Source: Bacteroidia bacterium (GTDB lineage Bacteria; Bacteroidota; Bacteroidia; NS11-12g; UBA955). From it: a DNA stretch of 46,340 nt. A program made the position numbers and the translations under genes. Positions 17,369 through 24,997 of this stretch are shown here, in pieces (within the stretch, counting starts at the first letter, position 1; every line of letters starts with the position of its first letter). The notes beneath the pieces were generated by a model that had not been told where the DNA came from, did not search any database, and saw only the letters and a program-made list of their open reading frames with translations. The DNA lies in contig JAOASJ010000070.1 of NCBI GenBank assembly GCA_030158725.1, forward strand, positions 1-46,340, in the 5' to 3' direction.

Positions 17369-17405
17369 CAAGTGCTTTCGTTTTTGAAGGCACTTGTTTT
17401 TTTTT
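17369..17405 (+). terminator. intrinsic terminator of the receptor/PorV operon
   Basis: CAAGTGCTTTC (17369-17379) pairs with GAAGGCACTTG (17386-17396), giving 11 bp with one G-U pair and a 6-base loop. Nine Ts follow. It lies 25 bp downstream of the PorV-family stop codon. Confidence 0.85.
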
Positions 17406-17420
17406 AAGCTAAACAACAAC

Positions 17421-17894
17421 ATGAGCGATATCGTCTATTTAACCAAAGAAGGTTACGAAAATTTAAAGAAGGAAATTGAACACTTACAAAAAGTTCAAAG
17501 GCCAGCAATTAGTGCACAAATTGCAGAAGCAAGAGATAAGGGCGACCTTTCTGAGAATGCTGAATATGATGCAGCCAAAGAAGCTCAAGGTTTATTAGAA
17601 GCAAAAATTGCTGGTCTAAATGACATGTATGCGAGAGCACGTGTTATAGATGAAAGCAAATTGGATATTTCAAAAGTTAACCTTTTAAGTAAGGTAAAAG
17701 TGAAAAACCTAAATGCCAACCGCGAGATGGTATACATGATAGTTTCTGAAAAAGAGGCTGACATGAAATTAGGTAAAATTTCAAGTAAGTCTGCCATCGG
17801 TGCTGGTCTAATAGGCAAAGCCCCAGGTGATGTGGTTGAAATTACCGTACCTGCAGGTGTGGTTAAACTAGAAATTATTTCTATCTCTTTATAG
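17421..17894 (+). CDS. greA: transcription elongation factor GreA
   Basis: A 157-aa protein inserts a coiled-coil finger into the RNA polymerase secondary channel and stimulates cleavage of backtracked RNA. The N-terminal helical hairpin carries the acidic tip ARDKGDLSENAEYDAAKEAQ, with Asp42 and Glu45 in the positions of the metal-coordinating tip residues. The C-terminal FKBP-like domain includes SKSAIGAGLIGKAPGDVVEI. The frame runs upstream to 17394, but the ATG at 17421 gives the canonical length (E. coli 158 aa), and the extension lies within the terminator. The HIT gene follows after a single base, a pairing common in Bacteroidota. Confidence 0.97.
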   Translation: MSDIVYLTKEGYENLKKEIEHLQKVQRPAISAQIAEARDKGDLSENAEYDAAKEAQGLLEAKIAGLNDMYARARVIDESKLDISKVNLLSKVKVKNLNANREMVYMIVSEKEADMKLGKISSKSAIGAGLIGKAPGDVVEITVPAGVVKLEIISISL

Positions 17895-17895
17895 T

Positions 17896-18294
17896 ATGGC
17901 CAGTATTTTCTCGAAAATTATAAGCGGTGAAATACCTGCCTATAAACTTGCAGAAAATGAACATTTTTTGTCTTTCCTAGATGTAAATCCTCTTTGTGCA
18001 GGACATGCACTTGTTATTCCTAAAAAGGAAGTGGATTGGATATTCGATATGGAAGATCAAGATTTAAGTCAATTGCACATTTTTGCAAAGAAAGTTGCTC
18101 TTGGCATTAAAGCCACTGTGCCATGTATTAAAGTAGGTGTTGCGGTAATTGGTTTAGAAGTTCCACATGCACACATACATTTGGTGCCTATGAATAAGAT
18201 AGGGGATCTAAATTTTGCTGGTCAACGCGCTCAATTCACTGCTGAAGAGTTCAAAACATTGGCAGAGAAAATATCTTCAAATATTGTTTTATAG
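17896..18294 (+). CDS. HIT-family nucleotide hydrolase/transferase
   Basis: A 132-aa histidine-triad protein of the Hint/HinT branch, which hydrolyses AMP-type phosphoramidates or related nucleotide conjugates. The N-terminal IFSKIISGEIPAYKLAENEHFLSFLDVNP and GHALVIPKKEVDW stretches are typical. The triad is PHAHIHLVPM with His91, His93 and His95 (HxHxHxx). The ATG lies one base after the greA stop, so it is co-translated with greA. The length is normal. A weak hairpin (18297-18315, TTAAGGA/TCCTTAA) follows the stop but has no T-run. Confidence 0.95.
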   Translation: MASIFSKIISGEIPAYKLAENEHFLSFLDVNPLCAGHALVIPKKEVDWIFDMEDQDLSQLHIFAKKVALGIKATVPCIKVGVAVIGLEVPHAHIHLVPMNKIGDLNFAGQRAQFTAEEFKTLAEKISSNIVL

Positions 18295-18372
18295 TTTTAA
18301 GGAGTGCTTCCTTAATGCGTTTGTCTATATTGAATCATAGTCTGTAGAAAGTAATTTGACAATTCAAAACAA

Positions 18373-20826
18373 ATGAATTTAAATTGCGTTAAGTCTCATA
18401 CAGCACTTTTGAAACCGTATAAAATATATAGCTTACTTGCTTTCCTATTTGTTCATTTAGGTCTTCACGCTCAATTTTATACCATTTCTGGTACAGTTAG
18501 GAATTCTTCAATGGAACCAATTCCCTTGGTTGAAGTGTCTGTACAGAACAATGGCGTTCTCAACACCAAAACAGATTACAAAGGCCAATACAGCATAAAA
18601 ATTGCCGAGGGGACCTACGAGTTGGTTTTTAAAATGCAAGGCTTTAAGACGCTTAAAATGCCTGTGACAGTTTCCTATGCAAACGTAGTTCAGAACTGTA
18701 TTCTAGAGCCACTAGAAAAAGACATAAAGGGATATAAAGTATCTGCTAAAAAGGTTGACCGTTCTGAAGAGATAATACAATATGTTATTGATGGAAAGGC
18801 AAGGTTTATGAACCCACCTTCATTTTCAGTTGAGGCTTACATTAAAGCAGGGGAGACTGAAACACGCAAAAAGCCGAAGAGTGATACCACGCCGATTAAG
18901 TCAAATCAATTAAATGTTGCTGAAGTTTTTTTAACCTATCACTTTTCTCCCCCCAATAAAATAAAAGAAGAGCGCAAGGGGGTTGATATCAGAGGTCAAA
19001 AGGAGGGTTTGTTTTACTTAACCCATACCGATGGCCAATTTAACTTTTACAAAAACTTATTAGAAGTTCCTGCCCTGAGTGAATCGCCAATACTTTCGCC
19101 AATTAGCAACAGTGGTATGATTGCTTATAAATATAAAATGCTTAAGATTTATGTTGAAAATGGCATTCGGTATTTCAAAATTAAGGTGACACCAGGATTA
19201 ATGGGAAATGCCTTGGTGACTGGTGAGTTGATTATTCAAGACAGTATTTGGGCCATTAAATCATTGAAACTTTCGTTGCCAAAATACCACATGGCGGAAT
19301 ACGATTTTTTCGAAGTTAGTCAAACCTACCAGATTACAGATTCTACCTATTTGTTGGAAAAAATGGAGTTCCAATACAATGCAAAATATAGTAAAGATAA
19401 ACGAAGTGGTAGAACTGCTGTTTATTACAGCGGCTATCAGTTAAATAAGGTCTTTCCAAAGAAGTTTTTTAACAACGAGTTAAGCGCTACTGCACAAGAA
19501 GCTTATGAACGCGATACATCGTATTGGGCTCAAATACGCAAAGAACCACTAAGTAAAGAAGAACTCAACTATATACGTAGAACAGATAGTTTCAAAGCCG
19601 TTTTTGCCCAGAAGTCATGGCAAGATTCTAGTGACAGTGTGTTCAATAAAATAACATTTAAAAAACTGTTGTTTACGGGGCAAGGATTTTACAAACGCAG
19701 TGAGGAGAGGAGAATCTTTTTTAAACCATTGGTGTTTTTATACACGCCATTTTACTTAGCTGGTCCGCGATTTAATTATTGGGTTTCGTATTCTAAAACC
19801 TATAAGAATAAGAAGTTTTTTACGTTAGTTCCAACAGCAAATTTTGGGGTATTGAATCGAGATTTAAAGGGGTCGGTCAATTTCACCAGACTTTACAATC
19901 CATTTAATCGAGGGAGTTACAATGCCAGTATTGGGAGTGATTTTAGTGTCATCAATCCGTTTAATTCATGGATTAAAGGTTTCTCAAGGTCTAATTTCTA
20001 TGCCCACGATTTTGCGAATATTTTCCATAGAGTAGAATTGTTTAACGGGTTTTATGTTGGTATGGGAGCAGAATACTCCAATAGACGCTCAATCTCAAAT
20101 ATGAAATTTGATTCACAAGGAGATAGTCTTTGGGGTGGGAATGTTCAAACCACTGGCTTCACCCCTTACAAAGCTTTGTACGCCACTTTTGGCTTGTATT
20201 ATGTGCCTTTCCAAAAGTATATAAGAGAACCATTCCAAAAATTAATTTTGGGTAGTAAATGGCCTGAGATTTCGGCCCGTTACCGCAAAGGAATAAAAGG
20301 TATGGGCAGTGTAATCGATTTTGATTACTTGGAGTTTGTTGCCGAGCAAGAATTAAAAATTGGTTTAGCTGGCGTTAGCAAATACCGAGTGGTTTCAGGA
20401 GAGTTTTTAAATGCCCGTGATTTGCGTTTGGTGGATTACAAATTCCAAAGAGCCATCGGTCCAGCATTCTTTGCCAATCCTTTGTATTCATTTCAAAGTT
20501 TAGACAGCTCATTTGCCACCCTGAAAAGATTTTATGAAGCGCATTATTTGCACCGTTTTAATGGAGCATTAATCAACAAGATTCCAATTCTTAAAAAAGT
20601 AAATATAAGCGAGTGTATTGGCGGTGGTTTCCTATTGACCAAGGAGAGAAACTTGAAGTTTTTTGAGGCTTATGTTGGGGTAGAAAAGATTATTCGTTTA
20701 TGGCGCGAGAGAGTAAGGGTAGGTGTGTTTTATGTAGCCAATATAAACAACCAGTTTTCAGTTCAACCTCAATTCAAATTTACCATCGAGGTGTATGACA
20801 AAATCAATAACCGTTGGCCTTATTAA
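18373..20826 (+). CDS. DUF5686 family outer-membrane protein with carboxypeptidase-regulatory-like domain
   Basis: An 817-aa exported protein has an N-terminal signal peptide (about residues 15-36, ending LGLHAQ). A CarboxypepD_reg-like beta-sandwich follows (ISGTVRNSSMEPIPLVEVSVQNN...GQYSIKIAEGTYELVFKMQGF). The DUF5686 body contains a periplasmic part and, from roughly residue 450, an outer-membrane barrel with long Tyr/Phe-rich strands. It ends QFKFTIEVYDKINNRWPY, although family members more often end in Phe. DUF5686 proteins are common in Bacteroidota and are expected in the outer membrane. Their function is not established. The gene is 78 bp downstream of the HIT gene and faces the next gene tail to tail. 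Confidence 0.85.
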   Translation: MNLNCVKSHTALLKPYKIYSLLAFLFVHLGLHAQFYTISGTVRNSSMEPIPLVEVSVQNNGVLNTKTDYKGQYSIKIAEGTYELVFKMQGFKTLKMPVTVSYANVVQNCILEPLEKDIKGYKVSAKKVDRSEEIIQYVIDGKARFMNPPSFSVEAYIKAGETETRKKPKSDTTPIKSNQLNVAEVFLTYHFSPPNKIKEERKGVDIRGQKEGLFYLTHTDGQFNFYKNLLEVPALSESPILSPISNSGMIAYKYKMLKIYVENGIRYFKIKVTPGLMGNALVTGELIIQDSIWAIKSLKLSLPKYHMAEYDFFEVSQTYQITDSTYLLEKMEFQYNAKYSKDKRSGRTAVYYSGYQLNKVFPKKFFNNELSATAQEAYERDTSYWAQIRKEPLSKEELNYIRRTDSFKAVFAQKSWQDSSDSVFNKITFKKLLFTGQGFYKRSEERRIFFKPLVFLYTPFYLAGPRFNYWVSYSKTYKNKKFFTLVPTANFGVLNRDLKGSVNFTRLYNPFNRGSYNASIGSDFSVINPFNSWIKGFSRSNFYAHDFANIFHRVELFNGFYVGMGAEYSNRRSISNMKFDSQGDSLWGGNVQTTGFTPYKALYATFGLYYVPFQKYIREPFQKLILGSKWPEISARYRKGIKGMGSVIDFDYLEFVAEQELKIGLAGVSKYRVVSGEFLNARDLRLVDYKFQRAIGPAFFANPLYSFQSLDSSFATLKRFYEAHYLHRFNGALINKIPILKKVNISECIGGGFLLTKERNLKFFEAYVGVEKIIRLWRERVRVGVFYVANINNQFSVQPQFKFTIEVYDKINNRWPY

Positions 20827-20839
20827 AAAGATTAGGGCA

Positions 20840-20872
20840 TAAAAAATGCGCCAATCTAAGAGAAGGGCGCAT
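20840..20872 (-). terminator. intrinsic terminator of the outer-membrane barrel gene
   Basis: ATGCGCC (20846-20852) and GGCGCAT (20866-20872) form a 7-bp GC-rich stem with a 13-base loop. On the minus strand the stem is followed directly by a run of Ts. It lies 20 bp past the minus-strand stop and between two convergent genes. Confidence 0.75.
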
Positions 20873-20893
20873 CGATTATGTGTTTAATATCAA

Positions 20894-21787
20894 TTAGAAC
20901 TCAAAGCATTTCATTTTGCCATTGATTCTGTTTCTTGGTCTGCCAGAGCGGTTATATCCGCCATATGAATTACCAGTACCTAAAGTGTAGTTGTATGAAA
21001 AGGAGAAGAAGAAAAAGTTGTCATTGTCTTTTGGATCACCTCTAATTGCACCTGGACTGCTAAAGCCTGGAATATCAGAAATACTTCTGTCTGCTAAAGC
21101 GGCCGCGGTTGGTCCTTTTGCAGCGATAAGTAAATTTGGGTCAACAAAGCGTGTACTAACATCATCAATATAGTCGGTTCTTGTTTTACGTGAATTTACT
21201 TCAACTGTGAAATAAGACCTTTTATTGATAATAAATTTTGTTCCAAATCCCATAGGGAAACAAACGGAATGTAAATCGTAAGGCGATTTGCCAGGAATAG
21301 CATATTGGCCTTCTGTACCATAATCTCTTAAATTGTATACAGTGCCATTCAATTTTGTTTTCGGGTTAAAGGTAAAGTAACCTACACCACCGAATACATA
21401 GAATATTTTTCTTTTATCAGCTGTTCTGTATATGTTCATTTCTAAAACAGCATCGGCTTCAAATATTTGGGTATAGAAATTTAAATTTCTACCATGTCTT
21501 TCTCTGTTGCGGGTATATTTATCGTCACCTGACAAACGTGCGTACCATAGATTGGTACGTAGGGCAAAAACTCTACCCATGTTTAAACGCAATCCACCTG
21601 TTATAGCATAACGGGTAGAAAGGATGTCTAAATCTTGCAAATCGTTTGTGCCTAAAAATGGTTTACCTCCTAGGTCACCCAAGAAATGACTGCTAGATGC
21701 ACCAACAATGATGTCAAAATGCTGCGCATTCAACGGTTTGTTGAAAGCAAGCAATCCGAGGAGTAGGATTAAGTAATTGCGTTTCAT
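20894..21787 (-). CDS. outer-membrane beta-barrel protein, DUF6089-like
   Basis: A 297-aa protein with a signal peptide (MKRNYLILLLGLLAFNKPLNAQ) starts its mature part HFDIIVGASSSHFLGDLGG, as in the OmpW-like/DUF6089 barrels of Bacteroidota. Alternating strands such as ITGGLRLNMGRVFALRTNLWYARL and FYVFGGVGYFTFNP follow. The late strand FFFFSFSYNYTLG would normally end the barrel, but a basic Gly/Arg/Asn tail (NSYGGYNRSGRPRNRING) continues to KMKCFEF. The function is unknown. It has its own promoter (21881-21909) and terminator (20840-20872), so it is monocistronic. Confidence 0.75.
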   Translation of the reverse strand: MKRNYLILLLGLLAFNKPLNAQHFDIIVGASSSHFLGDLGGKPFLGTNDLQDLDILSTRYAITGGLRLNMGRVFALRTNLWYARLSGDDKYTRNRERHGRNLNFYTQIFEADAVLEMNIYRTADKRKIFYVFGGVGYFTFNPKTKLNGTVYNLRDYGTEGQYAIPGKSPYDLHSVCFPMGFGTKFIINKRSYFTVEVNSRKTRTDYIDDVSTRFVDPNLLIAAKGPTAAALADRSISDIPGFSSPGAIRGDPKDNDNFFFFSFSYNYTLGTGNSYGGYNRSGRPRNRINGKMKCFEF

Positions 21788-21844
21788 TTTTGTTCTTTAT
21801 TTAGTTGATTTTTAGGGGGTTGTTCTAAGTTTTTATACCTAAAG

Positions 21845-21856
21845 AGTATTAATACT
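21845..21856. promoter_or_regulatory. 12-bp palindrome in the 5' region of the barrel gene
   Basis: AGTATTAATACT is a perfect palindrome about 25 bases downstream of the -7 element of the minus-strand barrel gene. A repressor site there would block early elongation. Confidence 0.3.
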
Positions 21857-21880
21857 TAAGAAGTCCCAATCCTATTTACT

Positions 21881-21909
21881 CAAATATAGAGAACGTTTTT
21901 AAATTCAAA
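21881..21909 (-). promoter_or_regulatory. Bacteroidota promoter with both elements
   Basis: On the minus strand TTTG (21909-21906) is followed 17 bases later by TATATTTG (21888-21881). This is the only element in the window for which I found both halves of the TTTG/TAnnTTTG promoter at normal spacing. It would give the barrel gene a leader of roughly 85 bases. Confidence 0.6.
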
Positions 21910-21989
21910 AAGAAAAAGTGATAAAAATCAATGATTGAATTGCAAAATGCTGAAATACAATTAAATAATTTTAAACCAGATAAAAATAT

Positions 21990-22625
21990 TTATGGTTTTA
22001 AACGGTAATATTCGAATTTTTGTTGGTGAATAACTGAAACTAAATCGAAATGAATCAGTTTTGCTAGGCTATAAATCACCCTGTTTTTTTTGATTTTCAA
22101 TAGATCAACAATCTCATTTAAAGATAGAGACTTATCAAGGCTTAAAGTTTTAAGGATTTCAGATTCTAGAAAACTATAACTACTTATTTCTGCATTCCCT
22201 CTGTTTTGTTTTTTAATTACCTGAAACATCACAGCGCTGGCTTGTAAGCTTTGGTCTTTTACTCTGTGGTAAACCCACCATTTTCCATCGTTGTCTTTTG
22301 CGTAATAAGGTTTATCAGTTCCAGGTAAAATTTTAGCTTCGATAACTGTTTTCTTATCTATCTCGTATTCTGTATAAGTTACATTGATTTTTGGCTCACA
22401 ATAAAAAGTGCCTGCCAACTCAAGCATGTACTTTTCGTCTTCAGAACGAATTCCACTTATGCTGCCATTGTCTCTAACACCAATGAGCAATGTGCCACCC
22501 TTGTTGTTTGCAAAGGCTACTAAGGTTTTGGCAATTTTTGAAGCATCAGAAATGGTTTGTTTGAAGTCGAGCGTTTCGCTTTCGCCACTTGCAATCAGTC
22601 TTGTTATTTTGTGTAACATTATCAT
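21990..22625 (-). CDS. AlbA_2 (Schlafen-like) domain protein with C-terminal helix-turn-helix
   Basis: The 211-aa product has an N-terminal AlbA_2 domain (PF04326): ESETLDFKQTISDASKIAKTLVAFANNKGGTLLIGVRDNGSISGI, the family's E-x-x-x-x-FK ... aFAN..GG.l.iGV.d.G pattern. A C-terminal part (about 150-211) looks like a winged helix (ILKTLSLDKSLSLNEIVDLLKIKKNRVIYSLAKL). AlbA_2 proteins are usually described as putative transcriptional regulators or ATP-binding proteins, and some Schlafen relatives are nucleases. It starts 8 bp after the M16 protease gene and is the last of a three-gene minus-strand operon. The ATG at 22619 is an alternative start. Confidence 0.8.
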   Translation of the reverse strand: MIMLHKITRLIASGESETLDFKQTISDASKIAKTLVAFANNKGGTLLIGVRDNGSISGIRSEDEKYMLELAGTFYCEPKINVTYTEYEIDKKTVIEAKILPGTDKPYYAKDNDGKWWVYHRVKDQSLQASAVMFQVIKKQNRGNAEISSYSFLESEILKTLSLDKSLSLNEIVDLLKIKKNRVIYSLAKLIHFDLVSVIHQQKFEYYRLKP

Positions 22626-22633
22626 CTTGCTAA

Positions 22634-23866
22634 TTATCCTTCGGATATATATGCAAGATAACTCAATTTGTCAAAATCAAATATTTCGTTTGCAATTTCT
22701 TGTAATTCGTCGGCATTAATTTGGTTGATTTTGTGAATAACCTCATTTAAGGTTTCCATGTTAAAACCTTGGACTAAATTTTTACCTAACATCAGCATAA
22801 TATTCAAGCGGTTTTCTTCAGATAAAGCTATCTGACCATTGAATTGTGTTTTAGCGTGGTGCAATTGTATGGTGCTTAGTTTTTGTTCCTTTAAACGCTT
22901 TAATTCTTTATAAACCAAGTCGACTGCTTTGTTAAGATTTTTCTTCTCAGTGCTCAAATAGCAATGGAATAAGCCAGTGTCGATAAAACCTGTGTAACCG
23001 CTTTCAATATTATAGGTGTAGCCATATTTTTCACGCACACTTAGGTTTAAACGCGAATTCATCCCTGGTCCACCAAGTATATTGTTCAGCAACAACATTT
23101 GCAAACGCTTAGGATGGCTATGGGGATAACAGGTGTTACCTAAAATGGCATGGCATTGAACATGCTCGGTTGTTTTCTTTTCAGATTTTTGAGAGTATAA
23201 ATTAAAGGACGGTCTTGCAATTTCTGTGAATGAATTTTCTTGAACCAAACAGTGTTTTTCAGCCCATTTAATAAACTTTTTTAAAGGAATTCCAGAACTG
23301 ATACTTAAAACAATGTTTTCAGGATGGTAGTATTTTTTGTGAAACAACAATAAGTCTTGGGACTTCAAACGTTCCAAACTTTCAGGTGTTCCTAATATGT
23401 TTGGCGCTAATGAGTGGCCAGCGAAAATCATTTCTTGAAATTCATCAAAAATATTTTCCTCTGGGGTATCCAAATACATATTGATTTCTTCAGCAATGAC
23501 CTTTTTTTCTTTTTCCAATTCTTTCTCAGGAAATGTAGAATTAAAGGTTAAGTCAGCCAACAATTCTAATGCTCTTTCTGCATAGTCGTTAATTACAGAA
23601 GCGTATAGAACAGTTATTTCTTTGGTGGTAAATGCGTTCATTTCTCCGCCAACTGTTTCTAGTCGGTTGATGATATGCCATGAATTTCTTTTATGAGTGC
23701 CTTTAAACAACATGTGTTCAAAACAATGCGCGGTTCCTGGTAAAATGCCATCATCGCGGGAACCTGCATAAATGTTAAAGCCAACATGGGTAACAGAGGT
23801 GTTCGGCGCTTCTTTGTAAATAATTCGCAGGCCGTTGGCTAAGGTATGTATCGTATGGTCTTCCAA
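22634..23866 (-). CDS. M16 family zinc metallopeptidase
   Basis: A 410-aa pitrilysin/mitochondrial-processing-peptidase-like protease. The inverted zinc motif is HCFEH: His47, catalytic Glu50 and His51. The third ligand is Glu127 in AEEINM, exactly 76 residues on, as in the family. EEINMYLDTPEENIFDEF and a C-terminal M16_C domain (about 165-345, with LLLNNILGGPGMNSRLNLSVREKYGYTYNI) complete the single-chain unit. No signal peptide is visible, so a cytoplasmic role in peptide turnover or processing is likely. No ATG fits the N terminus. Translation appears to start at TTG, one base after the stop of the upstream gene, which implies translational coupling. Confidence 0.93.
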   Translation of the reverse strand: MEDHTIHTLANGLRIIYKEAPNTSVTHVGFNIYAGSRDDGILPGTAHCFEHMLFKGTHKRNSWHIINRLETVGGEMNAFTTKEITVLYASVINDYAERALELLADLTFNSTFPEKELEKEKKVIAEEINMYLDTPEENIFDEFQEMIFAGHSLAPNILGTPESLERLKSQDLLLFHKKYYHPENIVLSISSGIPLKKFIKWAEKHCLVQENSFTEIARPSFNLYSQKSEKKTTEHVQCHAILGNTCYPHSHPKRLQMLLLNNILGGPGMNSRLNLSVREKYGYTYNIESGYTGFIDTGLFHCYLSTEKKNLNKAVDLVYKELKRLKEQKLSTIQLHHAKTQFNGQIALSEENRLNIMLMLGKNLVQGFNMETLNEVIHKINQINADELQEIANEIFDFDKLSYLAYISEG

Positions 23867-23867
23867 T

Positions 23868-24812
23868 TTATAGTTTAGTAATATGTTGTATGCAATTGTT
23901 GTAATCTAGAACAAGGTCTTCCATAATTTCTTTAGCAGACTTTATAGATTTTATGGTGGAAGCAATTTGGCCTATTTCCAATTCTCCTTCAACCATATCA
24001 CCTTCGAACATGCCTTTCTTGGCGCGTCCTCTGCCCAACAAAGTATTTAATTCTTCGGCACTTGCTCCATTTGTTTCAGCAGATTTTACTTTTTGGTAAA
24101 ATTCATTTTTAATCAAACGAACTGGGGTTAATTGTTTTAGGGACAATTCGGTATCGCCATCTTTTAGGCTGGTGATTTTTTCTTTGAAATTTTGATGTGC
24201 ACTGCTTTCCTCACTTGCGGCAAACAAAGAACCTATTTGCACCCCATCAGCACCCAAAGCCATACAAGCTGCAATTGCTTTGCCGGAGCCGATTCCACCT
24301 GCAGCGATTAATGGCAGTGAACATACCTCTTTAATCATAGGAATTAAGCAAAGGGTAGTGGTTTCTTCGCGTCCATTGTGGCCACCTGCTTCAAAGCCTT
24401 CAGCGACTATGGCATCCACGCCTGCTTCTTCGCATTTTTTTGCAAATTTTGTATTGGCAACCACATGCACTACGGTTATGCCATGAGATTTTAAATGCTT
24501 GGTCCAAGTATTTGGATTGCCTGCACTGGTAAAAACTATTTTAACACCCTCTTCAATAATTATGGCCATGTGTTTTTCAATATCTGGATACAACAAAGGC
24601 ACATTTACGGCAAACGGTTTATCGCTTGCTTTTTTGAATTTTTGAATGTGTTCTTTAAGGACTTCCGGATACATGCTACCAGAACCAATAATGCCTAAAC
24701 CACCTGCATTTGATACTGCAGCTGCGAGTCTCCAACCACTGCACCAAATCATTCCAGCTTGAATAATTGGGTATTGGATGTTAAATAGTTTGCTTATTCT
24801 TTCGCCACTCAT
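23868..24812 (-). CDS. FMN-dependent nitronate monooxygenase / FabK-like enoyl-ACP reductase
   Basis: A 314-aa TIM-barrel flavoprotein of the NPD/FabK family. N-terminal FNIQYPIIQAGMIWCSGWRLAAAVSNAGGLGIIG is the FMN-binding signature. EGFEAGGHNGREE (compare FabK EGxEaGGHxG) contains the conserved His near residue 150. IAAGGIGSGKAIAACMALGADGVQIGS is the phosphate-binding end. FabK reduces enoyl-ACP, while nitronate monooxygenases oxidise alkyl nitronates. Sequence alone does not decide between them, although the EAGGHNG motif and length suit FabK-like proteins. The frame can be read to a TTG at 24821, but the ATG at 24812 (MSGERISKLF) is preferred and lies just after a TAnnTTTG element. It heads the operon with the M16 protease and the AlbA_2 protein. 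Confidence 0.85.
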   Translation of the reverse strand: MSGERISKLFNIQYPIIQAGMIWCSGWRLAAAVSNAGGLGIIGSGSMYPEVLKEHIQKFKKASDKPFAVNVPLLYPDIEKHMAIIIEEGVKIVFTSAGNPNTWTKHLKSHGITVVHVVANTKFAKKCEEAGVDAIVAEGFEAGGHNGREETTTLCLIPMIKEVCSLPLIAAGGIGSGKAIAACMALGADGVQIGSLFAASEESSAHQNFKEKITSLKDGDTELSLKQLTPVRLIKNEFYQKVKSAETNGASAEELNTLLGRGRAKKGMFEGDMVEGELEIGQIASTIKSIKSAKEIMEDLVLDYNNCIQHITKL

Positions 24813-24818
24813 TGCATG

Positions 24819-24826
24819 CAAATTTA
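24819..24826 (-). promoter_or_regulatory. TAnnTTTG promoter element, six bases from the start codon
   Basis: TAAATTTG on the minus strand ends six bases before the ATG at 24812. Initiation at normal distance would produce an essentially leaderless operon mRNA. Confidence 0.45.
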
Positions 24827-24966
24827 GTTAAAAAGAATGGATTTGAATTCTTCCACTGAGATTATTCGTTTGCTTTTGATTTGGTATAATTAGCCTCTAT
24901 AATATCCACTAAATTTTCTATAATTTTTTACACGCAATGGACTTAAGCATTCTCAATTTATTTTCG

Positions 24967-24974
24967 TAGGTTTG
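24967..24974 (+). promoter_or_regulatory. TAnnTTTG promoter element of the dipeptidase gene
   Basis: TAGGTTTG ends 23 bases before the ATG at 24998. No clear -33 TTTG was seen. Confidence 0.4.
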
Positions 24975-24997
24975 TAGCTTAAAATTATTCATATATC

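Noticed and set aside
18297-18315. Terminator after the HIT gene (TTAAGGA/TCCTTAA hairpin)
   Set aside because: The 7-bp stem is AT-rich and not followed by a T-run, so termination there is unlikely.
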